Source of the DNA: Pseudomonadota bacterium
GTDB taxonomy: Bacteria > Pseudomonadota > Alphaproteobacteria > Paracaedibacterales > CAIULA01
DNA length: 5,380 nucleotides
Assembly: GCA_021804455.1 (NCBI GenBank)
Contig: JAJZHT010000094.1
Coordinates: forward strand, 1-5,380
Reading direction: 5' to 3'
Shown here: piece by piece, positions 1 through 5,380 of the stretch
Layout of the letters: each line of letters begins with the position of its first letter
Position numbering within the stretch: position 1 is the first letter of the stretch
The notes under the pieces: generated by a model
What the model saw: the letters and a program-made list of their open reading frames with translations, nothing else
Databases searched by the model: none
What the model was told of the DNA's origin: nothing
Position numbers and translations under genes: made by a program

Positions 1-1104
1 CTCTTCAAAATTAACCTCATAAGGGGAGTTTTGCATATACTCCATTATATTGATCACAAGCCGCCCGTTATCTTTTAAAAGTCTTTTAGCATTGTTAAAA
101 AAAGAAGGATTGTAATAGTCCATAGCGGGAATGTGTTCGACAATAATTTTGTCAAATTGCTTATCCGGTAATGATATCAAATGCTTAGGATTGTTCATAT
201 CCGCCAATAAATCGGGATCTTCTTTTACAAGAACATTAACCGTATAAGCGTTGTCACCGTGACTATGATACTCTTTATATTTTTTCCCTGAACCAAAAAT
301 CAAGATTTTGTGTCGTTTTCCATCAAAAGGTCTTCTGATTTTAACCATAGCATCATAGAAAAAACCAAATTCAGTAATGGGGAGCTGTAAGTTTTCATCA
401 TACAACACATTGTTTTCACGCATGATATCAAGAATATCTTTGTAGTTTTTCTTGACATAATCGGGTCCTTTCACCCCTGCTAAGGACCAAAGTCTAAAGT
501 AAAGCCGAGGCCATTCCGAATGAAAAAGGTCTTCGTAACTGTTTCGTTCAATATATGGAATGATTATTTGCTTAAAATACCCTTTAGGATCATATGTGGA
601 TGAATAATCTCTTCCTTCACTATACTGTTTACCAAGATCAAGGATCTTTTGACGCATAGATTCCAAAATTTTACCCTGATTTTTCAACGATTCGACATAA
701 GATTCGACCGCAAGAAGATGGATTTTAAAATGAGGATTTGAATCTTCTAAAGACTTTTTAATCATGTTCAAGGTGCTATCACGGTATCTGTCATATTGGC
801 GAAAAGCCGAGCGGATCACTCCTTGAAGAAAAAGGGTTTCTTCTTTGGTAGCAGGTTGGGATTTCAGGCCGTATTTTTTGCCGCAATATTTCGTTGTTGT
901 GATAAGGTGAATAGCATGATCGTGAATACTTCTTTTTTCATTCCAAGAAGTGTTTATGTCAAAATCCTGAACAGCCAATTCTCCTAAAGTATCTAAAGCA
1001 CCTTCTTGAGGGGGATGTTTCTTACAAAATTCTTGTTCACTTATAGCGAAAATTTGACAAACGGATGAAAGATGGATAACCAGTAAGGTAAGGATTCTTT
1101 TCAT
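1..1104 (-). CDS. Exported protein with C-terminal class I SAM methyltransferase-like domain (partial, C-terminus beyond window)
   Basis: The frame is open without a stop from the ATG at 1104-1102 to base 1, giving 368 codons and no C-terminus. Residues 1-20 look like a Sec signal peptide: K2 and R3, a hydrophobic core ILTLLVIHLSSVCQIFA, and a likely cut after A20. Residues about 21-260 match no family I recognise; they are largely charged and probably helical. From about 265 a Rossmann-type methyltransferase pattern appears: HKILIFGSGKK (265-275) resembles the SAM-binding glycine loop, DPDLLADMNNP (297-307) an acidic strand-and-loop, FDKIIVEHIP (317-326) the post-strand-4 motif, and RLLKDNGRLVINI (341-353) the typical 'L+pgG.l+i' strand. 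The start is supported by AAGG seven bases upstream. The gene lies 40 bases downstream of the oxidoreductase stop, so co-transcription is likely. Methyl transfer is inferred from fold motifs only; the substrate is unknown, and an exported SAM enzyme would be unusual. Confidence 0.72.
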   Translation of the reverse strand, partial: MKRILTLLVIHLSSVCQIFAISEQEFCKKHPPQEGALDTLGELAVQDFDINTSWNEKRSIHDHAIHLITTTKYCGKKYGLKSQPATKEETLFLQGVIRSAFRQYDRYRDSTLNMIKKSLEDSNPHFKIHLLAVESYVESLKNQGKILESMRQKILDLGKQYSEGRDYSSTYDPKGYFKQIIIPYIERNSYEDLFHSEWPRLYFRLWSLAGVKGPDYVKKNYKDILDIMRENNVLYDENLQLPITEFGFFYDAMVKIRRPFDGKRHKILIFGSGKKYKEYHSHGDNAYTVNVLVKEDPDLLADMNNPKHLISLPDKQFDKIIVEHIPAMDYYNPSFFNNAKRLLKDNGRLVINIMEYMQNSPYEVNFEE

Positions 1105-1111
1105 TCTCGAG

Positions 1112-1115
1112 CCTT
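1112..1115 (-). promoter_or_regulatory. Ribosome binding site of the exported methyltransferase-like gene
   Basis: On the minus strand the sequence AAGG stands seven bases before the ATG at 1104. It supports that start, which also places the signal peptide at the very N-terminus. It is a short match, so the strength is modest. Confidence 0.45.
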
Positions 1116-1144
1116 AAAGAAAATTTCAACCCTGACACCCAACG

Positions 1145-2137
1145 TTACATCGGTTCTTTTAACAAATCGTTAACAAGAATGGACCCCTTTTCTAAAAGGA
1201 TTGTGGCTTGCTCGTTAAGACGGGGAGTATGGTCTTTTTCTTTTAAAAGACTTATGAAATAGTCCAATTGAAAATCATAAGTATTGCGGCCTTTCCCTGA
1301 TGATAAGAGGGGAATGTCGGGGAATGTCGTTTTTAAAGAAAAAATATCATGAATAAATCCTTGGATAACCGCGGGATTTAAAGCTGATGTTAATAAAACT
1401 TCTCCTTTATCGCCGACAACTTTTATTTCTGAATCAAAAACTTCCCCGCTAAAGTCACAAACAAATTCGGCCTTTATTGCTTGATTGGTTGTGGTAAGGG
1501 TGCCATGACAGGCTAAATCAATGGCTGGGGTTCTTTCAGTAAGGTGTAAGTTTGTGAATTCTAGGGGATGCTTAATAATTCTTGTGATCGCATCCAGGCA
1601 ATAACACCCCAAATGCATCAAACATCCCCCTTTAAGATGGGGATCTAAACGGATATCACCAACGGGGGGACGATAGTAACGAAGCTTTGCCGAAACATAG
1701 GATAATGGACCCAAAATTCCCACATCGATCAGCCTAAAGAAATCGATTAAGGCAGGGTGGTACTGATAATGCATAGCCTCCATAAATAAAAGATTTTGAC
1801 GAAGGGCGAGGTTCTTAAGTTCGGTTAATTCCTGATAGGAACAAACCAGAGGTTTCTCACATAAAATATGTTTGCCGGCTTCCAGACCCGCTTTAACCCA
1901 AGAACTGTGCAGAGAATTAGGAGTGGATATATAGATAGCATCGATTTGATGATCCTCCAGCAAGGCCTGATAAGATCCATAAGCTTTAGGAATGGTATGA
2001 TGGACAGCATAATTTTGTGCTTTTTCCCAATGGCGTGAAGCCACAGCCGTTATTTGACAGTCATCCCGACGTCGCACAGGATTCAACAAAGCCTCAATAT
2101 TAATTTTCGCCGTTGAAAGAAGACCTATCGAAAACAT
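1145..2137 (-). CDS. Gfo/Idh/MocA-family NAD(P)-dependent oxidoreductase (dihydrodiol dehydrogenase-like)
   Basis: A complete 330-residue cytoplasmic protein. Residues 1-120 form the dinucleotide-binding Rossmann domain: IGLLSTAKI (4-12) is the nucleotide loop, IPKAYGSYQALLED (49-62) and YISTPNSLH (69-77) are family signatures, and CEKP (93-96) carries the conserved lysine K95. EAMHYQYHP (120-128) opens the C-terminal alpha/beta substrate domain. LGCYCLD (176-182) supplies Y179. From memory, K95 and Y179 align with Lys97 and Tyr180 of mammalian dimeric dihydrodiol dehydrogenase (about 334 residues), the closest relative I can recall. H175 stands where that family normally has Asp (DxGxY). Known members oxidise or reduce sugars, sugar nucleotides or vicinal diols; the substrate here cannot be read. 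An in-frame TGA a few codons upstream leaves the ATG at 2137 as the only ATG start; no clear Shine-Dalgarno precedes it. It sits between the glycosyltransferase and the methyltransferase-like gene, suggesting a role in sugar metabolism. Confidence 0.93.
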   Translation of the reverse strand: MFSIGLLSTAKINIEALLNPVRRRDDCQITAVASRHWEKAQNYAVHHTIPKAYGSYQALLEDHQIDAIYISTPNSLHSSWVKAGLEAGKHILCEKPLVCSYQELTELKNLALRQNLLFMEAMHYQYHPALIDFFRLIDVGILGPLSYVSAKLRYYRPPVGDIRLDPHLKGGCLMHLGCYCLDAITRIIKHPLEFTNLHLTERTPAIDLACHGTLTTTNQAIKAEFVCDFSGEVFDSEIKVVGDKGEVLLTSALNPAVIQGFIHDIFSLKTTFPDIPLLSSGKGRNTYDFQLDYFISLLKEKDHTPRLNEQATILLEKGSILVNDLLKEPM

Positions 2138-2159
2138 ACCAGAGTGGTGTACTCATCAG

Positions 2160-2193
2160 AAGGTTTTGCGGTACCCTAACGCAAACCAACCTT
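2160..2193 (-). other. Bulged inverted repeat in the glycosyltransferase-oxidoreductase gap
   Basis: Arms AAGGTT+TTGCG (2160-2170) and CGCAA+AACCTT (2180-2184, 2188-2193) pair as 5 plus 6 base pairs with a three-base bulge and a nine-base loop. It lies 42-75 bases past the glycosyltransferase stop and just ahead of the oxidoreductase start. No T-run follows on the minus strand, so it is not a standard intrinsic terminator. It could be an attenuating or mRNA-processing hairpin, or chance. Confidence 0.3.
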
Positions 2194-2234
2194 TGATGCC
2201 AATCCTTTTGTTTAACAATCAAGATAATGTTTTC

Positions 2235-3254
2235 TTAAAATGGTGGCTTTATTTCAAGAATGTTTAATTGGGATTGACTGAGGGGGATGCTGCCAAAAGC
2301 CCCTGATCCTAGCCATGTATTCAGGTGATCGATTTTGAATAAACTGTTCTCCCCCTCTTGAACGAATAAAAAGCGGTCTGTTGGCAGGCTGAAATGATCG
2401 ATCATTGCCATGATGTGGGGGGGAGAATTCCACTGATGGTGTTCTGGTATGGAGGGGGTTAACGCTTTGATTTCAGGGGATAAATCATAAAGTTTGTCGA
2501 GATTTTCAAGGTATCTTTTGAAAACACTATCACCTTTTTTATAACCAAAAAAAGATTGATCGATGAACAGACCATTGTACCAAAACAGCCGATCATAAGC
2601 ATCCACATAAGGAGTCAAATCTTTTTGCAACAAGGTTCCCATATCGGAATAAATACCGCCCCTCTGGAAAATAATATTTTGGCGTGCCACATTCCCAGCA
2701 GCACTGTAACGTCTTTCTTGGTAATAGGCATCAAACAAATGTTTGGCCTTCATTGATGGGAAAATCTCTTTGATATCATGGGTTTGTAATGTGGGGCATG
2801 TCGATTTTAATTTTTCTAAAGTTGGTTGTAATTTTTGTTGGTCCATGCACCAAAAATGATGTTCCCAGTCTGGGGGCAGTTTCTGCACGCTGTTAAGATA
2901 ATTTTGGATAATCTCCTCAGGAGGAAACACGGGATTTTCTTGATGGGTAATCCACATTCGGTGGGTTTTGTGAGGAATGCCTTCTGTTGGAAATGTTTTT
3001 AGATTCAAAAAGATTTGTTTGGATCGTTCATAAAGAGAAAGACGCTTTTGGATACAGGATTCTAACGTTGTACCGTAAAGCTTTTCTCCTATCATTAAAG
3101 AAGCTTTATTATTAGGATCTTCTGGGACGTAGGTATAAGGCCTCTTCGAGATAGACTCAAACTCTTCTATACAGGCCATCAAAGAGCCATAAATTCCTAA
3201 AAGACCATAGAGTACCGAATAAACGATGGCGTTAGAAAAAGAAGATAGAAGCAT
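2235..3254 (-). CDS. Glycosyltransferase of the DxD sugar-transferase type (GT32 / TcdA-TcdB-like), with N-terminal signal or anchor segment
   Basis: Numbering from the ATG at 3254, this gives 339 residues. Residues 1-28 (MLLSSFSNAIVYSVLYGLLG... to SLMAC) form a hydrophobic stretch fitting a signal peptide, lipoprotein signal (LMAC, Cys28) or membrane anchor. The catalytic part begins near 93 with IPHKTHRMWITHQENP, the usual 'IPkiiHq.W' opening of GT32-like sugar transferases. WEHHFWCMD (130-138) follows, then YSAAGNVARQNIIFQRGGIY (183-202), the 'a..SD..R...l...GG.Y' block. The metal-binding motif reads YSDMG: the first Asp (D204) is present but the second is Gly (G206). LFIDQSFFGYKKGDSVFKRY (229-248) matches the later family helix. 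Family members transfer sugars from nucleotide donors to glycans or host proteins; the acceptor here is unknown. The start is uncertain: the frame extends upstream to an ATG at 3416 behind a good Shine-Dalgarno and to a TTG at 3455. I prefer 3254 because it puts the hydrophobic segment first and the bases just upstream look like promoter DNA. Confidence 0.8.
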   Translation of the reverse strand: MLLSSFSNAIVYSVLYGLLGIYGSLMACIEEFESISKRPYTYVPEDPNNKASLMIGEKLYGTTLESCIQKRLSLYERSKQIFLNLKTFPTEGIPHKTHRMWITHQENPVFPPEEIIQNYLNSVQKLPPDWEHHFWCMDQQKLQPTLEKLKSTCPTLQTHDIKEIFPSMKAKHLFDAYYQERRYSAAGNVARQNIIFQRGGIYSDMGTLLQKDLTPYVDAYDRLFWYNGLFIDQSFFGYKKGDSVFKRYLENLDKLYDLSPEIKALTPSIPEHHQWNSPPHIMAMIDHFSLPTDRFLFVQEGENSLFKIDHLNTWLGSGAFGSIPLSQSQLNILEIKPPF

Positions 3255-3281
3255 ATTTTTGGGCTTAACAATTAATATATA

Positions 3282-3287
3282 ATTATA
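3282..3287 (-). promoter_or_regulatory. Candidate -10 element (TATAAT) for the leftward gene cluster
   Basis: A consensus TATAAT reads on the minus strand in AT-rich DNA, placing transcription start near 3275 and giving a leader of about 20 bases to ATG 3254. No good -35 was found: hexamers at 16-18 base spacing match TTGACA at only about two of six positions. In such AT-rich sequence a chance match is quite possible. Confidence 0.3.
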
Positions 3288-3423
3288 GGTAATTTTATAT
3301 CTTATTAATGATAAAATGAAGACGAGTCGTTCGAAAATCAAGGATGAAAATAGAGTTAAACCCCTATGAAATTGCACCAACGTCCCACCTTCTGATCCGT
3401 GGTGCTTGTATCTCATTTTATAG

Positions 3424-3430
3424 TCACCTT
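3424..3430 (-). promoter_or_regulatory. Shine-Dalgarno-like site before the alternative glycosyltransferase start at 3416
   Basis: AAGGTGA on the minus strand stands seven bases before the ATG at 3416-3414 and includes AGGTGA, complementary to the 3' end of 16S rRNA. It is the strongest argument for translation beginning upstream of ATG 3254, and the resulting protein would be 393 residues long. Confidence 0.4.
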
Positions 3431-3491
3431 CTGCTAACGTTCTGACCTTATCCAATCAGGAAATTCAGGTGAATATCTTTGGTATTTGTTC

Positions 3492-3520
3492 TTGCCTCAT
3501 CCTCGTAATAACAATATATT
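3492..3520 (+). promoter_or_regulatory. Sigma70-type promoter of the TonB-dependent receptor
   Basis: The -35 TTGCCT (3492-3497, four of six consensus bases) and -10 TATATT (3515-3520, five of six) are separated by 17 bases. The predicted start of transcription, about seven bases after the -10, falls at roughly 3526-3528, essentially on the receptor ATG. This agrees with the absence of a Shine-Dalgarno there and suggests a leaderless transcript. Confidence 0.55.
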
Positions 3521-3522
3521 GT
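3511..3522. promoter_or_regulatory. Perfect 12-base palindrome over the receptor -10, candidate operator
   Basis: ACAATATATTGT is identical to its reverse complement and covers the whole predicted -10 hexamer. Two further flanking positions on each side pair after one mismatch. A dimeric repressor bound here would block the receptor promoter, in keeping with metal- or cofactor-controlled TonB-dependent receptors. It does not clearly match a Fur box and no regulator gene is in view. Confidence 0.35.
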
Positions 3523-3527
3523 CATAG

Positions 3528-5380
3528 ATGAAGCAAAAATCAACCATATATAGTGTTCTGAGGGTGGTCGGAGGAATTATTATGGGAAGTGCAGAAGGAA
3601 AAATTTGGGCCTCTGTTCAGTTGCCCTCTGTCACGGTTATCGCTAAAAAAGTCCCCCCCTCTTTTTCAAACACTCAAATAACCGCTTCTGTTTTGCAATC
3701 AGCTCAAGAAACCACCTTAGTAGAGGCTTTGCAGCAAACACCCGGTGTGCACGTGGTCCAGACCGGAGGCGTTGGAAAAAATGCTCAGCTGTTTGTACGA
3801 GGAGGAAACCCAGAGCATGTTTTGGTACGGATGGATGGTCTACCCGCCCATGATCCCAGTACTCCCAATGGTGGTTTTGACTTTGGCCAACTGGAAACAG
3901 AATCGTTTGAAACTGTTGAGGTTTTACGGGGACCTCAAGCAGCCATTTATGGCAGCCAAGCAACAGCAGGCGTGGTAAACATTCAAACCAAACAGGGTTT
4001 AGGAAAGCCTAGTCTGGGTTGGGTAGGTGAAGCAGGTTCCCACCAAAGCTATCGCCAGTCAGCATCAGTTCAGGGGACTTATCCTCAAACAGGGAATGAT
4101 AAGGCTGATTTTTATATGAATGCCTCCCATCGTCTAGGAAATAACCCGCCGTCTACTCCCATGGCTTATCGAACTTTAGACCGACAATACCAAGGTGACC
4201 CTTATGGCAGTCAAAGTTTTGTTTCTCATTTGGGTTTAAAATCACCCTCTGATTGGCGCCTTGGCCTTATCAATCGTCATCAAGAAAGTCGTTCTCGTTA
4301 TGTTAACGAATTCAATTTGAATCCCAACAGTCAAGATAAGACAACCTATGATCTCCACCGTTTAGCATTAGAAAGAAATAGCCCAGCCCAGTCCTGGAAT
4401 CCTTTGTTTCAAATAGGATTCTTGAAAACGTATCGTCACACAGGCTATGATCGGGCACCTTTTCTCTCTCCCTTTCTTTATCGGGGACAATCCGTCCACT
4501 TTTCTTGGAATAACCGGGTGTGTTTGGTATCCCATCAAACTTTAAACTTAGGAGTGGAAACGGACCACCAAACGTATCAGGCTCAAGTACCCCAGAATGA
4601 AAGTTTCCAGGCATCTTACCGAACCACTCAGGCGAAATCCAATCAAGCTGCAGCTGTGATAGGATATGAGGTTTCCCCACATCCTCGCCTTAAGCTGAGT
4701 CTGTGGACTCGTGGCCAACGGCACAGTTGTTTTCCCCCCTGTTTAACTTATCGTGGCTCAGCCACCTATCACCACGATGAAACCGATACCGATTTTTATA
4801 CCAGCTATGGAAGTCTTGCTCATCCCCCCAGTCTTTATCAACTTTTTGATCCTGACAGTGGCAATCAATATCTACGTCCTGAAACAGGCTATGGCTGGGA
4901 GACGGGATGGCAACAACGTCTCAAAACTTCTTCTCGTACATCAATGACTCTAGGATTGGTTTTTTTTCAAAATCGGTTGCACAACCTGATTGTGGGGCAG
5001 CAGTTAAGCCCTCATCTTTATCGCTATGACAATCTAAAGCACAGCCAAACTTATGGTTTTGAATCGTTCATAATGTGGCGTTATCAAGAACTTCTACAAA
5101 TTCGTTTGGACCATCTTTATACCCGTGCCCAAGATCTGGATTCAAAAGAAACGTTATTACGACGCCCCTTGCATAAGGTTTTACTGACAACAACCTGGTT
5201 TGTAGCATCAACTTGGAATGTGAGTGTGGGGTTGCGTTATGATGGGAAACAGATCGATCGTAGGCGTTTTCCCCCCTATCAAAAGGTTCAAACAACGGGC
5301 CCCTTTTTGGTACGTTTGGCTTTAAATTATATTCCTGAGTGGAAATTTCCCAATCATATCTCCCCCGACTTTTTTGTCCG
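3528..5380 (+). CDS. TonB-dependent outer-membrane receptor, BtuB-like (partial, C-terminus beyond window)
   Basis: The frame is open from ATG 3528 to the window end: 617 codons plus two bases. Residues 1-22 look like a signal peptide (KQK, then VVGGIIMGSA, cut near A22). A TonB-box-like strand, LPSVTVIAKK (32-41), follows. The plug domain covers about 50-155: LVEALQQTPGV (64-74), LFVRGGNPEHVLVRMDGLPA (88-107), and EVLRGPQAAIYGSQATAGVV (131-150) ending NIQTK. The rest is alternating beta-barrel sequence; PPSLYQLF (433-440) and LRPETGYGWE (449-458) match the conserved '.P.l.eLy...GN..L.PE' barrel signature. BtuB is about 614 residues, so only the last strands and the terminal aromatic residue should be missing. 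Such receptors import vitamin B12, iron chelates or other scarce ligands using TonB-ExbB-ExbD energy; the ligand here is unknown. An in-frame TAG directly precedes the ATG, so no earlier ATG start exists. No cobalamin riboswitch fits in the short upstream region. Confidence 0.93.
   Translation, partial: MKQKSTIYSVLRVVGGIIMGSAEGKIWASVQLPSVTVIAKKVPPSFSNTQITASVLQSAQETTLVEALQQTPGVHVVQTGGVGKNAQLFVRGGNPEHVLVRMDGLPAHDPSTPNGGFDFGQLETESFETVEVLRGPQAAIYGSQATAGVVNIQTKQGLGKPSLGWVGEAGSHQSYRQSASVQGTYPQTGNDKADFYMNASHRLGNNPPSTPMAYRTLDRQYQGDPYGSQSFVSHLGLKSPSDWRLGLINRHQESRSRYVNEFNLNPNSQDKTTYDLHRLALERNSPAQSWNPLFQIGFLKTYRHTGYDRAPFLSPFLYRGQSVHFSWNNRVCLVSHQTLNLGVETDHQTYQAQVPQNESFQASYRTTQAKSNQAAAVIGYEVSPHPRLKLSLWTRGQRHSCFPPCLTYRGSATYHHDETDTDFYTSYGSLAHPPSLYQLFDPDSGNQYLRPETGYGWETGWQQRLKTSSRTSMTLGLVFFQNRLHNLIVGQQLSPHLYRYDNLKHSQTYGFESFIMWRYQELLQIRLDHLYTRAQDLDSKETLLRRPLHKVLLTTTWFVASTWNVSVGLRYDGKQIDRRRFPPYQKVQTTGPFLVRLALNYIPEWKFPNHISPDFFV
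3570..3575 (+). promoter_or_regulatory. Strong Shine-Dalgarno sequence inside the receptor, before Met19
   Basis: GGAGGA lies six bases before the in-frame ATG at 3582, whereas the ATG at 3528 has no such site. Starting at 3582 would remove the hydrophobic part of the signal peptide, so I keep 3528. The site may merely encode Gly15-Gly16, or may help ribosomes onto a leaderless message. Confidence 0.35.

Larger units (their letters stand above)
3255..3455 (-). other. Open in-frame upstream extension of the glycosyltransferase frame
   Basis: The glycosyltransferase frame remains open for 67 codons above ATG 3254, ending at a TTG codon (3455-3453), with an ATG at 3416-3414. The translated extension starts with a polar stretch (MRYKHHGSEGGTLVQFHRG) and then a hydrophobic run (LTLFSSLIFERLVFILSLI) that would add a second membrane segment. 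Its 3' half (about 3255-3320) is strongly AT-rich and encodes I/Y/K/N-rich residues, as expected for translated intergenic DNA. It may be non-coding promoter DNA, a genuine N-terminal extension, or the remnant of another gene. Confidence 0.4.

Noticed and set aside
796..987. 63-codon plus-strand frame
   Set aside because: It lies inside and antisense to the methyltransferase-like gene, has no ribosome site or recognisable domain, and its open length is expected by chance.
1825..2010. 61-codon minus-strand frame inside the oxidoreductase
   Set aside because: An alternative phase of a gene with clear family motifs over the same bases.
2160..2193. Intrinsic terminator after the glycosyltransferase
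   Set aside because: The stem is bulged and no T-run follows on either strand; kept only as an inverted repeat.
2173..2202. Promoter for the oxidoreductase with -35 TTGGCA (2202-2197) and -10 TAGGGT (2178-2173)
   Set aside because: The -10 matches only three of six consensus bases and lies in the hairpin; not enough to call.
2556..2756. 66-codon plus-strand frame
   Set aside because: Antisense to the conserved DxD block of the glycosyltransferase; no independent support.
3456..3527. Cobalamin riboswitch upstream of the BtuB-like receptor
   Set aside because: The space is far too short for the element and no B12-box sequence was seen.
4728..4742. Cys pair CFPPC (residues 401-405) in the receptor barrel as a redox or metal site
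   Set aside because: A single close pair in a barrel or loop region is more likely a simple disulfide or chance; nothing else supports a redox role.
3643..5295. Minus-strand frames at 3643-3963, 4312-4680 and 5068-5295, and plus-strand frames at 3745-3978 and 4753-4947
   Set aside because: All overlap the well-supported receptor frame in other phases; their translations have no family features.

Overview
The window reads as a host-associated or environmental Gram-negative bacterium of moderate to low GC, with an outer-membrane TonB-dependent receptor and signal peptides of Gram-negative type. The overall look (AT-leaning third codon positions, an exported enzyme and a TcdA/TcdB- or GT32-like glycosyltransferase) recalls amoeba- or protist-associated proteobacteria such as Holosporales or Legionellales. 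That placement is an impression with low confidence; no marker gene is present to prove it.

The layout is two divergent blocks. On the minus strand, reading from about 3254 down to 1, lie three genes with gaps of 97 and 40 bases: a sugar-transferase-type glycosyltransferase with an N-terminal hydrophobic segment (2235-3254), a soluble NAD(P)-dependent oxidoreductase of the Gfo/Idh/MocA family (1145-2137), and a protein with a signal peptide and a C-terminal class I methyltransferase-like fold (1-1104, cut by the window edge). On the plus strand, from 3528 to the right edge, lies a TonB-dependent, BtuB-like outer-membrane receptor, also cut by the window edge. The blocks share an AT-rich intergenic region of about 273 bases that holds a good sigma70-type promoter for the receptor, a 12-base perfect palindrome over its -10 element, and an in-frame leftward extension of the glycosyltransferase reading frame.

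The three leftward genes could form one transcription unit making or modifying a sugar-containing molecule (glycosyl transfer, sugar or alcohol oxidation, methylation), but the link is only co-orientation and spacing. The receptor is a separate unit whose substrate cannot be read from the sequence. No RNA gene, insertion sequence, CRISPR array or convincing intrinsic terminator was seen. The most notable features are the predicted export of a methyltransferase-like protein, the degenerate DxD motif of the glycosyltransferase, and a receptor mRNA predicted to be leaderless.
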